Source: Patiriisocius marinus (GTDB taxonomy: Bacteria > Bacteroidota > Bacteroidia > Flavobacteriales > Flavobacteriaceae). Taken from it: DNA of 64,000 bases. Every line of letters begins with the position of its first letter. Positions within the stretch are counted from its first letter, which is position 1. Shown one piece after another: positions 36,345 through 45,019 of this stretch. The position numbers and the translations under genes are program-made. The stretch spans positions 248,001-312,000 of the forward strand of contig NZ_BKCG01000003.1 in NCBI RefSeq assembly GCF_008974325.1. Reading direction: 5' to 3'. The notes beneath the pieces were generated by a model. It ran no database searches and had not been told where the DNA came from. It saw nothing but the letters and a program-made list of their open reading frames with translations.

Positions 36345-36377
36345 ACGAAAAGTATTTCGTTAATTTTAGTACTTTCG
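36345..36377 (+). promoter_or_regulatory. Palindromic operator and promoter of the LacI-type gene
   Basis: ACGAAA-AGTA-TTTCGT (36345-36360), an inverted repeat of a type bound by LacI-family proteins, lies 9 bases before TACTTTCG (36370-36377), a TAnnTTYG -7 box. A second TTTCGAAA palindrome is at 36323-36330. Autoregulation is the likely reading. Confidence 0.6.
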
Positions 36378-36403
36378 AATTATAGCTATTAAATAGTACA
36401 TAA

Positions 36404-37423
36404 ATGAAACCAACTACGCTAAAAGAAATTGCTAAAAAATTAGGCTTGTCAATCCCTACAGTTTCAAAAGCATTAAAAGATTATCCCGATGTTAGCGCTA
36501 AAACTAAAAAACTAGTTCTCAATGCAGCTGAAGAATTAAAATACAGACCAAATTCATTTGCTGTAAATCTTAGAACTAAAGAGTCTAAAACTATTGGCCT
36601 AATAGTTCCGGAAATTGTACACTACTTTTTTTCAAATGCAATTAAAGGAATTGTGAATCAAGCAGAAAAGAAAGGATACTTGGTAATAATTTTACAATCA
36701 AACGAATCCTTTGAACTTGAAAAAAAGCAAATAGAATTACTACTTAATAAAAATGTTGACGGAGTACTTATATCATTAGCAAACAGCACAGCAGATTACT
36801 CACACTTATCTAAAATTTTAGAGTATGATATTCCTCTTGTAATGTTTGATAAAATTGCCAAACTAGTTAATTGTTCTAAAGTAATAATAGATGACAGGAA
36901 AGCTGCCTATAAAGCAACACAACATTTGATTGATATTGGCTGTAAAAAAATTGCACACTTTAGGGGGCCACTTTTGCCACAAAACTCAATTGATAGATTT
37001 TTAGGATATAAAAAAGCGCTTGAAGATAATAACATAATATATGATTCATCATTAGTATTTACCTGCGATGAGATGACATTTGACCAAGGGAAAAATTTTG
37101 CTAAAAAGATATGTAAAGAGCAAATTGATTTAGATGCCATTTTTATTAGTTCTGATCTAGTTGCGATAGGCGCAGTAACCGAATTTAAAATACAGGGCGT
37201 TTTAATTCCAGAACAAATTAGTATTGTTGGTTTTAGCAATTGGTTTATGTCTTCTGCAATTACTCCTTCGTTAAGCACTATAGATCAACCAGGATATGAG
37301 ATGGGTAAAATAGCTTTTAAACGTCTTTATAAAGAGTTGAATCTGAAAAAAGAAAATAAAGAAATTACACCTAAAATTATCGAGTTAGAAACCGAATTAG
37401 TAGTTCGTGATTCTACAAAATAG
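36404..37423 (+). CDS. LacI/GalR-family transcriptional regulator
   Basis: 339 residues. The N-terminal helix-turn-helix is LKEIAKKLGLSIPTVSKALKDYPDVS, followed by a hinge helix and a periplasmic-binding-like sensor (SKTIGLIVPEIVHYFF ... GVLISLANS ... ISIVGFSNW). Such proteins usually govern sugar use, but no sugar genes lie nearby, so it is an orphan here. Confidence 0.9.
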   Translation: MKPTTLKEIAKKLGLSIPTVSKALKDYPDVSAKTKKLVLNAAEELKYRPNSFAVNLRTKESKTIGLIVPEIVHYFFSNAIKGIVNQAEKKGYLVIILQSNESFELEKKQIELLLNKNVDGVLISLANSTADYSHLSKILEYDIPLVMFDKIAKLVNCSKVIIDDRKAAYKATQHLIDIGCKKIAHFRGPLLPQNSIDRFLGYKKALEDNNIIYDSSLVFTCDEMTFDQGKNFAKKICKEQIDLDAIFISSDLVAIGAVTEFKIQGVLIPEQISIVGFSNWFMSSAITPSLSTIDQPGYEMGKIAFKRLYKELNLKKENKEITPKIIELETELVVRDSTK

Positions 37424-37465
37424 TATAAGGAACAAACCAATAGTTATATTAAATTATTGACACAA

Positions 37466-37505
37466 ATAAAAAGCCTTAATCAATTATTAAACAAATGATT
37501 AAGGC
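37466..37505 (-). terminator. Terminator of msrA
   Basis: Stem GCCTTAATCA / TGATTAAGGC (37473-37505) with a 13-base loop. On the minus strand it is followed by TTTTTATTTG, about 60 bases past the msrA stop. Confidence 0.7.
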
Positions 37506-37563
37506 CTATAATATTTTTTAAAAATTGATTTGCAATTCTTAAATTTTAATACTTTAATACATC

Positions 37564-38064
37564 TTAATTTTTAATGTAAGAATCTTCAAACCTTAGAAAA
37601 TGACATGTATATCCATTAGGGTTTTTAACTAAGTAATCTTGATGATTTTCTTCAGCTTGCCAGAAAGTTGAATATGGTTCTAATGTTGTCACAACCTTAT
37701 CATCCCATTTACCAGATTGATTTACCAATTCAATCATTTCTTCAGCTATTTTCTTTTCTTCATTATTTTGATAAAAAATAGCTGATCTATAACTTGAACC
37801 TTTGTCGTTTCCTTGTTGATCAACTGTTGTAGGGTTATGAATTCTAAAAAAATAATCTAGTATTTCTCTAAAATTAGTTTCCGAAGGATCATACGTTAAT
37901 TCAATACCTTCTGCGTGTCCTGGATGATATTTATACGTAGGGTTGTCATTTTCTCCACCTTGGTATCCTACCTCGGTATCCTTAATACCAGATTGAGTTC
38001 TAAAAAGATCTTCCATCCCCCAAAAACAACCTCCCGCTATATATGCTTTTTTATAATTGCTCAT
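37564..38064 (-). CDS. msrA: Peptide-methionine (S)-S-oxide reductase
   Basis: 166 residues with the catalytic motif GGCFWGMED (Cys13), EVGYQGG, HPGHAEGIELTYDP and a YHFLR-like tail region. It repairs methionine sulfoxide in proteins. No signal peptide is present, so it is cytosolic. It stands alone. A TTGAC-CTTA-GTCAA inverted repeat (38096-38109) lies 32 bases upstream and may be an operator. Confidence 0.95.
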   Translation of the reverse strand: MSNYKKAYIAGGCFWGMEDLFRTQSGIKDTEVGYQGGENDNPTYKYHPGHAEGIELTYDPSETNFREILDYFFRIHNPTTVDQQGNDKGSSYRSAIFYQNNEEKKIAEEMIELVNQSGKWDDKVVTTLEPYSTFWQAEENHQDYLVKNPNGYTCHFLRFEDSYIKN

Positions 38065-38270
38065 AAAATTTTCTTAAAAATAAATTAGATTTCTATTGAC
38101 CTTAGTCAACAATGTCTAAACAAAATTACATTAATTAGGTATTTGTTATTCATAAATAATACTTAATACGATACTATTTTACGAATGAAGTTATAGCTAT
38201 ATTTTATACTTATAATTGCAAGTAATTACTATTGAATAACAAGAACAGAAAGCTATGAAAAATCAGTTAA

Positions 38271-40301
38271 TTACCAAATTTTAATTCGCTCTTCATCTGT
38301 TTTATAGTTAACATCACCTTCTTTAACTTTAAATGCATTATAAAATGGAGTAAAATTCATTAAAGGACCATTTACACGCCACATTGGTGGAGAATGAGGA
38401 TCTGTAGCAACATAATTACGTAGAAATTCGTCACGCATTTTTACTCTCCAAATACGCGCTATTGATAAAAAGAAACGTTGATCTGGTGTATAGCCCCCTA
38501 ATTTTTCTTCACTCATACCTTGTTGTGTCTTCTTGAAGGCGTCATAAGCAATAGCTATTCCTCCATTATCAGCGGTGTTCTCTCCTACAGTTAACGCTCC
38601 TTTTAAATGAACACTATCAAGAACTGTAAATGCACCGTACTGGTCAATAATTTGTTGGGTCTTGGCCTTAAATTTTGTATAATCTTGCTCAGTCCACCAA
38701 TTTGTAACATTTCCGTCTTTGTCATATTGAGCACCTTGATCATCAAACGCGTGAGTAAATTCGTGACCAATTACCATACCTATTCCACCATAATTAACAG
38801 CATCATCCGCATACAAATCAAAATATGGCGCTTGAAGTATTCCTGCTGGAAATACAATTTCATTTAAAGAAGGGTTATAATAGGCTGTTACTGTAGAAGG
38901 TGTCGTGTGCCATTCTTCTCTATTTGGCGCTTTGTTTAGTTGGTTTAATTCATATTGAAATTCATCTTTTCTAAGCGCCACAACATTTTCAAAAAATTCG
39001 TTTCGATAAATGGTAACATCATACGTTTTCCAAACATCTGGATATCCTATTTTTTTACTAATTGCATATAATTTTTGTTTAGCTTTTACTTTAGTGCTGT
39101 CACTCATCCATTCAAGATTTTCAATTCTACCTTCTAGTGTTTTTTGAAAATTATTAACTAAATCTAATGCTCTTTCTTTTGCAGCTTCATTAAAATATTT
39201 TTTAACATATAACTGTCCTAAAGCAAAACCTATTTGCCTATCAACTCTACGAACCATTTGTTGCGCTCGTGGTTGTTGTTCACTTTGACCAGATAACACT
39301 TTACTATAAGCAAAAGAGGCTTCCTGAAATGGTGTGCTTAACAAATCGTCGTGAGAGCCAATTGAATTTGCTTTTAAATATAATTTCCAATCGCTAATAG
39401 GAATTTGTTTCAATAAAGCATTTAACGTTTCATAATATTTCGGTTGTTTTACATCAACCCACTGTGTTTCAACCCCTAATATTTCTAATACTTTAGACCA
39501 ACCGATGTTTGGATAGGTTTTATTTAATTCAGAAACTTCAATTTTATTATAATTATCTTTTATAACACGACGCTCAATTCTTGTTTTATGAGATTTTGCA
39601 AGTTGTTTCTCAATACTATAAACTTTATTAGCGTTAACTACTGCATTTTCATCACCAGCTAAAGAAAACAAGGTAGTTAAGTACGTTTTATAAGCATCTT
39701 GTATCTCGCGAACACTTGCGTCATCTTTAAAATAATAATCACGATCTGGTAACCCTAAACCAGCTTGAGATAGATGCAGAATATTTAAAGAACTATTTTC
39801 TTGATCTGGAGAGATATAAGGGCTAATCATTGAATAATCACCCGTTTTAATTTGCTCAGCAACAAAGGCCATTATTTCAGTTATATCAGTAACCTTATCG
39901 ATACGGTCTAAAATAGGTTTAATAGGTGTTATACCTCGCTTATCAATACTTAAAGTATCCATACCAGAAGCAAAAAAATCTCCTACTTGTTGTTCTATAC
40001 TCCCTTGTGGATGTTTATTTTTAGAGACCTCTTCAAGAATGTTTTGAAGTAATTTTTGCTGTGGTATATTTAAAAATCTATAAGCCCCTACACCTACTTG
40101 ATCATCAGCAATAACAGCATTGTCATACCAATTTTTATTTACGTGATTATAAAAATTATCTCCGGGTTTAATTGAAGGGTCAATCCCGTCAAAAACGACA
40201 GGGTTTTGTTCTTGTAATGGTTCAATTTTAGTGGTGTTATTATCATTTTTACAAGCTGTAAATAATAAGGCAACTAAGGTGATGTAAAGTACGTTTTTCA
40301 T
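38271..40301 (-). CDS. M13-family zinc metallopeptidase lipoprotein
   Basis: 676 residues with a lipoprotein signal (MKNVLYITLVALLFTAC, Cys17). The zinc motif HEFTH is at 513-517 and the third ligand Glu574 is in GENTADNGG. The neprilysin-type C-terminal Trp is present (ends IKIW). It should be anchored in the envelope and degrade peptides. The length agrees with bacterial PepO-like M13 enzymes. It is monocistronic. Confidence 0.93.
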   Translation of the reverse strand: MKNVLYITLVALLFTACKNDNNTTKIEPLQEQNPVVFDGIDPSIKPGDNFYNHVNKNWYDNAVIADDQVGVGAYRFLNIPQQKLLQNILEEVSKNKHPQGSIEQQVGDFFASGMDTLSIDKRGITPIKPILDRIDKVTDITEIMAFVAEQIKTGDYSMISPYISPDQENSSLNILHLSQAGLGLPDRDYYFKDDASVREIQDAYKTYLTTLFSLAGDENAVVNANKVYSIEKQLAKSHKTRIERRVIKDNYNKIEVSELNKTYPNIGWSKVLEILGVETQWVDVKQPKYYETLNALLKQIPISDWKLYLKANSIGSHDDLLSTPFQEASFAYSKVLSGQSEQQPRAQQMVRRVDRQIGFALGQLYVKKYFNEAAKERALDLVNNFQKTLEGRIENLEWMSDSTKVKAKQKLYAISKKIGYPDVWKTYDVTIYRNEFFENVVALRKDEFQYELNQLNKAPNREEWHTTPSTVTAYYNPSLNEIVFPAGILQAPYFDLYADDAVNYGGIGMVIGHEFTHAFDDQGAQYDKDGNVTNWWTEQDYTKFKAKTQQIIDQYGAFTVLDSVHLKGALTVGENTADNGGIAIAYDAFKKTQQGMSEEKLGGYTPDQRFFLSIARIWRVKMRDEFLRNYVATDPHSPPMWRVNGPLMNFTPFYNAFKVKEGDVNYKTDEERIKIW

Positions 40302-40482
40302 AGCTATTATTGTTGATTACTCAAATATAGCAAATAGTAGTTCTTATTCACCTGAAATAGCAGCAATGTATCTCATCATTAAGTTATTACACTATAACGA
40401 AAACATCTAAAAACTAGTAGGAAAAATCTCTCGTAAGCGCTGTAAATTAATGATTTAATACAAATTATTGCGTTTATATGAT

Positions 40483-40490
40483 TATTTTTG
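40483..40490 (+). promoter_or_regulatory. -7 box of the second fibre gene
   Basis: TATTTTTG (TAnnTTTG), 22 bases before the ATG at 40513. Confidence 0.6.
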
Positions 40491-40512
40491 CACATAATCA
40501 TCCTATTAACCT

Positions 40513-42153
40513 ATGAATACATTTTTTAAGAGTTTTAGTTCTTTAGCTATATTATTCTCCCTCGCGAATCCAATATATGCTCAAGTTGGAATTAACACAG
40601 ATACCCCTCATTCTTCAAGTTCATTAGATATAGTTTCTTCAGATAGTGGCGTTCTAGTACCTAGAATGACAGAGAATCAAAAAAACAATATTGTAGCCCC
40701 TACTAAAGGTTTATTAATATTTCAGAATAACGCACAAGAAGGTTTTTGGTATTTTAATGGAACAATTTGGGTTCCTATAGATAACAAAGGAGAATTTTTT
40801 AGTGATAACGGAGTAATCTATAACGTTACAAATAGAGCTAGTGATGATTTTGTTGTAGGTAGCAAGTCCCTAGATAATGTATCTGGAAATGATGATGATA
40901 GTCGTTTATTTTTTGATAAAGGAAAATCAGCTTTTAGAGTTGGATACAATAATTCAACTTCCTGGGATAATGCAAATTTAGGTTCATATAGTGTAGCAAT
41001 TGGCTTTAACAATACAGCTACTGGCTCACATGCAGTTGCTTTAGGAAGAGAGACAATTGCAAATGCCCCTTATGCAGTGTCATTAGGTAGAAGTAATAAT
41101 GTCACAGGTTCAAACGGTACTAGTTTTGGATATTTAAATGAAGTTTCAGCTAATTACGCTACTGCAATTGGACGTGTTAATATTGCAAGCGGAGAATATT
41201 CATTTGTAGGTGGTGTAGATAATGACGCTACTGGTTTAAACTCTTTTGCCTTTGGTAATAGAAGTTTTTCTACTGGAGAATATTCATTTGCATTAGGAAG
41301 ACTAAATACTGCTTCGGGAAACTATTCTGCTGCAATTGGTTTTACAAACGTAGCTAGTAATGAAGGAGCATTTGCTATAGGTAGTGAAAGTACTGCTAGT
41401 GGATTAAACAGTATGGCCATTGGTAATAACCTTTTAGCACCTTCGTATAGCGAGATTGCTTTAGGTTTATACAATACTGACTACACGCCTGCTTCTACAA
41501 CAGACACACAAGGTACTGATAGAATATTTAGTGTTGGTAATGGTTTTAGATCTGGGGGAGTTACAACTCAAAACAATGCTTTAACAATTTTAAAAAATGG
41601 TCATGTTGGTATTGGTACTGATAATCCTAATGAAGCTTTAGAAATTCACGGTGATGATAATTTTAGTGGAGATGCAGATCTTGACATGCATAGTTACGGT
41701 AATAACATTACTTCTTTTCATATTAGAAGTGCTGCAGGAACTCAAAATAATCCTACATCTGTAACAAATAAAGGAAATGCTAACTACTATAATATGGAAG
41801 CACAAGGTTATGATGGTGCTGGTTATAAAAATGCTTCAGCAATACGAATGGGTGCTATGGCGAACAACTTAACAGGTGTTAATGATATGCCAGGTAGAAT
41901 TGACTTTCACACCTCTACAGATGGAACGGTCGATAACAAACTACGTATGCGTATAGATGATAATGGAAATGTAGGTATAGGAACTACAGCAGCTACTTCA
42001 ATTGACGAAAAACTTGTAGTTGAAGGAAAAATAAAAGCGACTTCAATAAACTTTAGTGGAGTACCAGTGTATAATACCGAATTAGAAGCAGCATCTTTAT
42101 CTACAGGTGATATATATCAAACTACAAATGGTGAATTAAGAATAAAACAATAA
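40513..42153 (+). CDS. Surface fibre protein with YadA-like head repeats (no S74 domain)
   Basis: 546 residues with a signal peptide ending near PIYAQ. The N-terminal segment (QVGINTDTPHSSSSLDIVSSDSGVLVPRM) is closely shared with the fibre protein at 29190. Residues about 155-310 are irregular 14-residue YadA-head repeats (SVAIGFNNTATGSHAVALGRE, SFALGRLNTASGNYSAAIG). The C-terminal part carries GNVGIGTTAAT-type segments seen before S74 domains, but the chaperone domain itself is absent and the protein ends ELRIKQ. It is probably a secreted, trimeric surface protein. Confidence 0.82.
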   Translation: MNTFFKSFSSLAILFSLANPIYAQVGINTDTPHSSSSLDIVSSDSGVLVPRMTENQKNNIVAPTKGLLIFQNNAQEGFWYFNGTIWVPIDNKGEFFSDNGVIYNVTNRASDDFVVGSKSLDNVSGNDDDSRLFFDKGKSAFRVGYNNSTSWDNANLGSYSVAIGFNNTATGSHAVALGRETIANAPYAVSLGRSNNVTGSNGTSFGYLNEVSANYATAIGRVNIASGEYSFVGGVDNDATGLNSFAFGNRSFSTGEYSFALGRLNTASGNYSAAIGFTNVASNEGAFAIGSESTASGLNSMAIGNNLLAPSYSEIALGLYNTDYTPASTTDTQGTDRIFSVGNGFRSGGVTTQNNALTILKNGHVGIGTDNPNEALEIHGDDNFSGDADLDMHSYGNNITSFHIRSAAGTQNNPTSVTNKGNANYYNMEAQGYDGAGYKNASAIRMGAMANNLTGVNDMPGRIDFHTSTDGTVDNKLRMRIDDNGNVGIGTTAATSIDEKLVVEGKIKATSINFSGVPVYNTELEAASLSTGDIYQTTNGELRIKQ

Positions 42154-42174
42154 ATTTTAAATAGATTTAACCTA

Positions 42175-42220
42175 AAAAAGGGTTTTAATAATTCCGAAGT
42201 GAACTATTAAAACCCTTTTT
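42175..42220. terminator. Bidirectional terminator between convergent genes
   Basis: A perfect 16-bp stem AAAAAGGGTTTTAATA (42175-42190) / TATTAAAACCCTTTTT (42205-42220). It has T runs on both strands and serves the fibre gene and the helicase gene. Confidence 0.85.
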
Positions 42221-42240
42221 ACTTTGTTCTATTTAAAAAA

Positions 42241-43590
42241 TTATCGCTTCTTTTTCTTCTTCTTTTTCTGCGCTATTTCTTCATTAGCAACAACGGTATT
42301 TGTTTGATTTAAATGATGAGCAAGTAGCTTATCAATCAATTCTTCCTTTGTTAAGTGATGAAAAATAGTTTTAATTGAAGTTTTAAAATCTTCAGAAATA
42401 AAGTGATTCGGTTTTGTTTTAAAGATTTGTTTTGCCCATAATTTAGCATTATTCTCTTCAATTGAAAGAGCATCTGCCTTTGGCATTTCAGAAAAAGAAA
42501 TTCCTAATTCGATTTCTAAATCTGGAATATCATCAACTTCTTCTTCTTGAATAACACTTATCGAAAGCCCCTTTGCTCCTGCTCTAGCCGTACGACCGCT
42601 TCTATGAACATAAGCATCGTACGTATCAGGTAAATGATATTGTACAACGTATTCAATTTCCTTAACGTCAATACCACGAGCAGCAAGATCTGTTGCAACA
42701 AGTATGTTAATATGTCCAGCTCTAAACTGATCCATAATTCTATCACGAATTCCTTGAGTTAAACTACCGTGTAAAGCTCCAGAAGAATATTTATGAATTG
42801 CAAGATTTTTAGCTAGCTTATTGACAGCAGCTTTAGTTTTACAGAAAATGATTCCTCGTTGCCCATCTTTAGAGCTCAAAAAATGCATTAAAACATCTAA
42901 TTTCTCTTCAGGCTTCACAACAACATATTGATGATCAATACCTTGATGCCCTAAAGTTGCCATATCTACTTCAATATGAACAACATTTTTGTTTAAATAG
43001 TTTTGTACAAGTTGCTTAATCTCTCCTGATAGCGTAGCTGTAAAAAGAAATGTTCTACGCTTTTTAGGAAGTCCTTTAACTATAGTATCTAGACTTTCCT
43101 TTAAAATCGTTACCATTTCATCTGCTTCATCAAGCACTAAATAAGAAGCGTTTGTAATAGAAACAGCCTTGCGCTCAATTAAATCAATTAAACGCCCTGG
43201 AGTGGCTACAATTATATGTGTTGGTTCTTTAAGACGTTCAATTTGAGGTTTTATAGGGATTCCTCCACAAACCGAAGCAATTGAAATCTCAGGTGTATTA
43301 GCAGCAAAATCAGATAAATTTTTATGTATCTGTTGTCCCAACTCCCTTGTAGGAGCTAAAACTATGGCTTGGACATCATTATTTTCAGTGTTTATGTTTT
43401 GTAAAAGCGGTAAACCAAAGGACGCAGTTTTACCTGTACCTGTTTTAGCCAATCCTACAACATCCACCCTCTCATTTAAAATTACAGGGATTACCTTTAA
43501 TTGTATATCTGAAGGGACTTTAATGTTTAATACATCAAGACTTTTAATAAATGATGCATTAATACCTAAACTTGAAAATGTCTTCGCCAT
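42241..43590 (-). CDS. DEAD-box RNA helicase (RhlE-like)
   Basis: 449 residues with all DEAD-box motifs: AKTGTGKTA, APTRELGQQI, TPGRLID, LDEADEM, FTATLS (a TAT variant of motif III), the domain-2 motifs GIIFCKT, ATDLAARGIDV and HRSGRTARAG. The tail after residue 400 ends in a lysine block that should help RNA binding. It probably works in RNA remodelling or ribosome assembly. It shares a transcript with the J/KTSC gene 24 bases upstream. Confidence 0.94.
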   Translation of the reverse strand: MAKTFSSLGINASFIKSLDVLNIKVPSDIQLKVIPVILNERVDVVGLAKTGTGKTASFGLPLLQNINTENNDVQAIVLAPTRELGQQIHKNLSDFAANTPEISIASVCGGIPIKPQIERLKEPTHIIVATPGRLIDLIERKAVSITNASYLVLDEADEMVTILKESLDTIVKGLPKKRRTFLFTATLSGEIKQLVQNYLNKNVVHIEVDMATLGHQGIDHQYVVVKPEEKLDVLMHFLSSKDGQRGIIFCKTKAAVNKLAKNLAIHKYSSGALHGSLTQGIRDRIMDQFRAGHINILVATDLAARGIDVKEIEYVVQYHLPDTYDAYVHRSGRTARAGAKGLSISVIQEEEVDDIPDLEIELGISFSEMPKADALSIEENNAKLWAKQIFKTKPNHFISEDFKTSIKTIFHHLTKEELIDKLLAHHLNQTNTVVANEEIAQKKKKKKKR

Positions 43591-43614
43591 AAATTTTTTT
43601 GCAGTTAAATTGGA

Positions 43615-44064
43615 TTATGCTTCTTGAAGGATTCTTTTAGACTTACGGTATGTGTATTTAGGATAAATACTACGTTTAGCAAATCTGTTAAGGTTTCCTG
43701 CATTTACCATTTTAAGGTAAACTGGTTTAGTAACACCAAAATATTCGTATGTAGTACCATCTGTAAATGTGATCTCCATCAATAAACCTTTGTGGTGGTA
43801 ATCTGCAATAGCTGAGTTGGTAATAGTTTCAGTATATTCAGGAAGGTTTTTTTCCTTAGTTTCTGGAGCCATACTTACTAAAAAATGATATCCATCAATA
43901 ATTCTTCTACTTTGGATTTCAGCTTCTTCTTGCTTTGCATCACCATCTTGAAATTTATCTGGATGCCATTCTTTAACTAGATTTCTATAACTTTTTTTAA
44001 GAGCTTTTAAATCGATTTCTTTTTCAACTCCAAATAATTTCTTGTATTCTGTTATTCGCTTCAT
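43615..44064 (-). CDS. J-domain / KTSC-domain fusion protein
   Basis: 149 residues from ATG 44064; a TTG two codons earlier is possible. Residues 1-60 form a J domain with the HPDKF motif (VKEWHPDKFQDGDAK), so it may stimulate DnaK. The C-terminal 60-70 residues (LLMEITFTDGTTYEYFGVTKPVYLKMVNA) form a KTSC domain, found in lysyl-tRNA synthetase-associated and phage-type small proteins. It lies upstream of the RhlE-like helicase, which suggests a shared RNA or ribosome role. That role is inference only. Confidence 0.85.
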   Translation of the reverse strand: MKRITEYKKLFGVEKEIDLKALKKSYRNLVKEWHPDKFQDGDAKQEEAEIQSRRIIDGYHFLVSMAPETKEKNLPEYTETITNSAIADYHHKGLLMEITFTDGTTYEYFGVTKPVYLKMVNAGNLNRFAKRSIYPKYTYRKSKRILQEA

Positions 44065-44267
44065 TGTCAATGCTTTTATAAGGGCGCGAAATTACTTCTT
44101 TTTAATGGATAATAATTTAATGATGCTAAATAATATACACGATTATAATAATTACTTCTTTTTTTAAGTTGGAAAGGTATAAAACGGTGTTAATCTTATG
44201 TTTAGGTGCTGTTAATTAGCATCTAAAAAAAGCCTTGTAATGGTATATTTATGTAAAACCACTTATT

Positions 44268-44527
44268 ATGAAAAAAGATAATTTAAAATCTGACGAAAAA
44301 CTAAAGTACAATCCAGAAATTACAGAGCGTGATATGGACATCTTAAAGCAAGACAATATTCATGGCGATGGAGGTCGTGACCAACTATTAAAAATAGAAA
44401 AGCAAAAGTAGATTTTGCTGGAAAAGATTTAGATATCCCAGGTAGAACACAAGCTAAAAAAGGCAATGGACCATTAGGACTTAATGATGAAGAAAACAAA
44501 CTAGACTCACACAGTAAAAACAGATAA
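44268..44527 (+). pseudogene. Small acidic/basic conserved protein, frameshifted
   Basis: ATG 44268 opens a 47-codon frame ending in TAG at 44411. The +1-shifted frame continues from the same point with VDFAGKDLDIPGRTQAKKGNGPLGLNDEENKL to TAA at 44527. Adding one A to the run in TTAAAAATAGAAAAGC restores a single 87-codon frame (DQLLKNRKAKVDFAGKD). This resembles a short hydrophilic protein found widely in Flavobacteriaceae. It is either a genuine single-base deletion, a sequencing error in a homopolymer, or (least likely) programmed frameshifting. A terminator follows. Confidence 0.7.
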
Positions 44528-44558
44528 GTCAATAACCTCAATGAATTCCTATAGACAG

Positions 44559-44589
44559 AACACCCTTTCGTCATGAAAGGGTGTTTTAT
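44559..44589 (+). terminator. Terminator after the frameshifted small gene
   Basis: Perfect 11-bp stem AACACCCTTTC / GAAAGGGTGTT, 5-base loop, T-rich tail. Confidence 0.82.
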
Positions 44590-44642
44590 TATTGCTTTAT
44601 TGAGTTATTGAATTTTTCTATCTAACAACTCAATTTTGCGCA

Positions 44643-44674
44643 CAAAAAAAGCCCATCACAAATGATGGGCTTTT
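44643..44674 (-). terminator. Terminator of the second cold-shock gene
   Basis: Stem AAAAGCCCATCA / TGATGGGCTTTT with a 4-base loop. On the minus strand it ends in seven T residues, 21 bases after the stop. Confidence 0.85.
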
Positions 44675-44694
44675 CCTTGAAAATATATGGATAA

Positions 44695-44886
44695 CTATAG
44701 TACTCTTACGTTAACCGCGTTTAATCCTTTGTTTCCTTCTTTTAGTTCGAACTCAACTTCGTCACCTTCTCTAATCTCGTCGATTAATCCTGAGATGTGT
44801 ACGAAATGATCTTTCTCAACTCCTTCTTCTGTGATAAATCCAAAACCTTTAGTGTCGTTGAAAAATTTTACTGTTCCTTTATTCAT
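44695..44886 (-). CDS. Cold-shock protein (CspA family)
   Basis: 63 residues from MNKGTVKFFNDTKGFGFI, with RNP1 KGFGFI and RNP2 HFVHI. The frame is open for 50 more codons upstream, but the promoter TATCTTTG at 44931-44924 lies inside that part, so ATG 44886 is the start. It is almost identical to the protein at 19543 (differences at residue 2 and near 43, 47 and the C-terminus). Confidence 0.93.
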   Translation of the reverse strand: MNKGTVKFFNDTKGFGFITEEGVEKDHFVHISGLIDEIREGDEVEFELKEGNKGLNAVNVRVL

Positions 44887-44923
44887 TGTATTATAATTTA
44901 ATTTATTAATAATCAGTTGTATC

Positions 44924-44931
44924 CAAAGATA
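44924..44931 (-). promoter_or_regulatory. -7 box of the second cold-shock gene
   Basis: TATCTTTG on the minus strand, 37 bases before the start codon. Confidence 0.65.
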
Positions 44932-45019
44932 ATGCCATAATTTGAATGTTGCTAATATTTTTTTATCAATTATAGTTAAATATTTTTTTACTGAAACTTT
45001 AATACAAAAAACACTTACA

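Noticed and set aside
44199-44232. Hairpin TAGGTGCT / AGCATCTA followed by A residues
   Set aside because: The T run lies on the wrong side for a terminator on either strand, and no gene end matches it.
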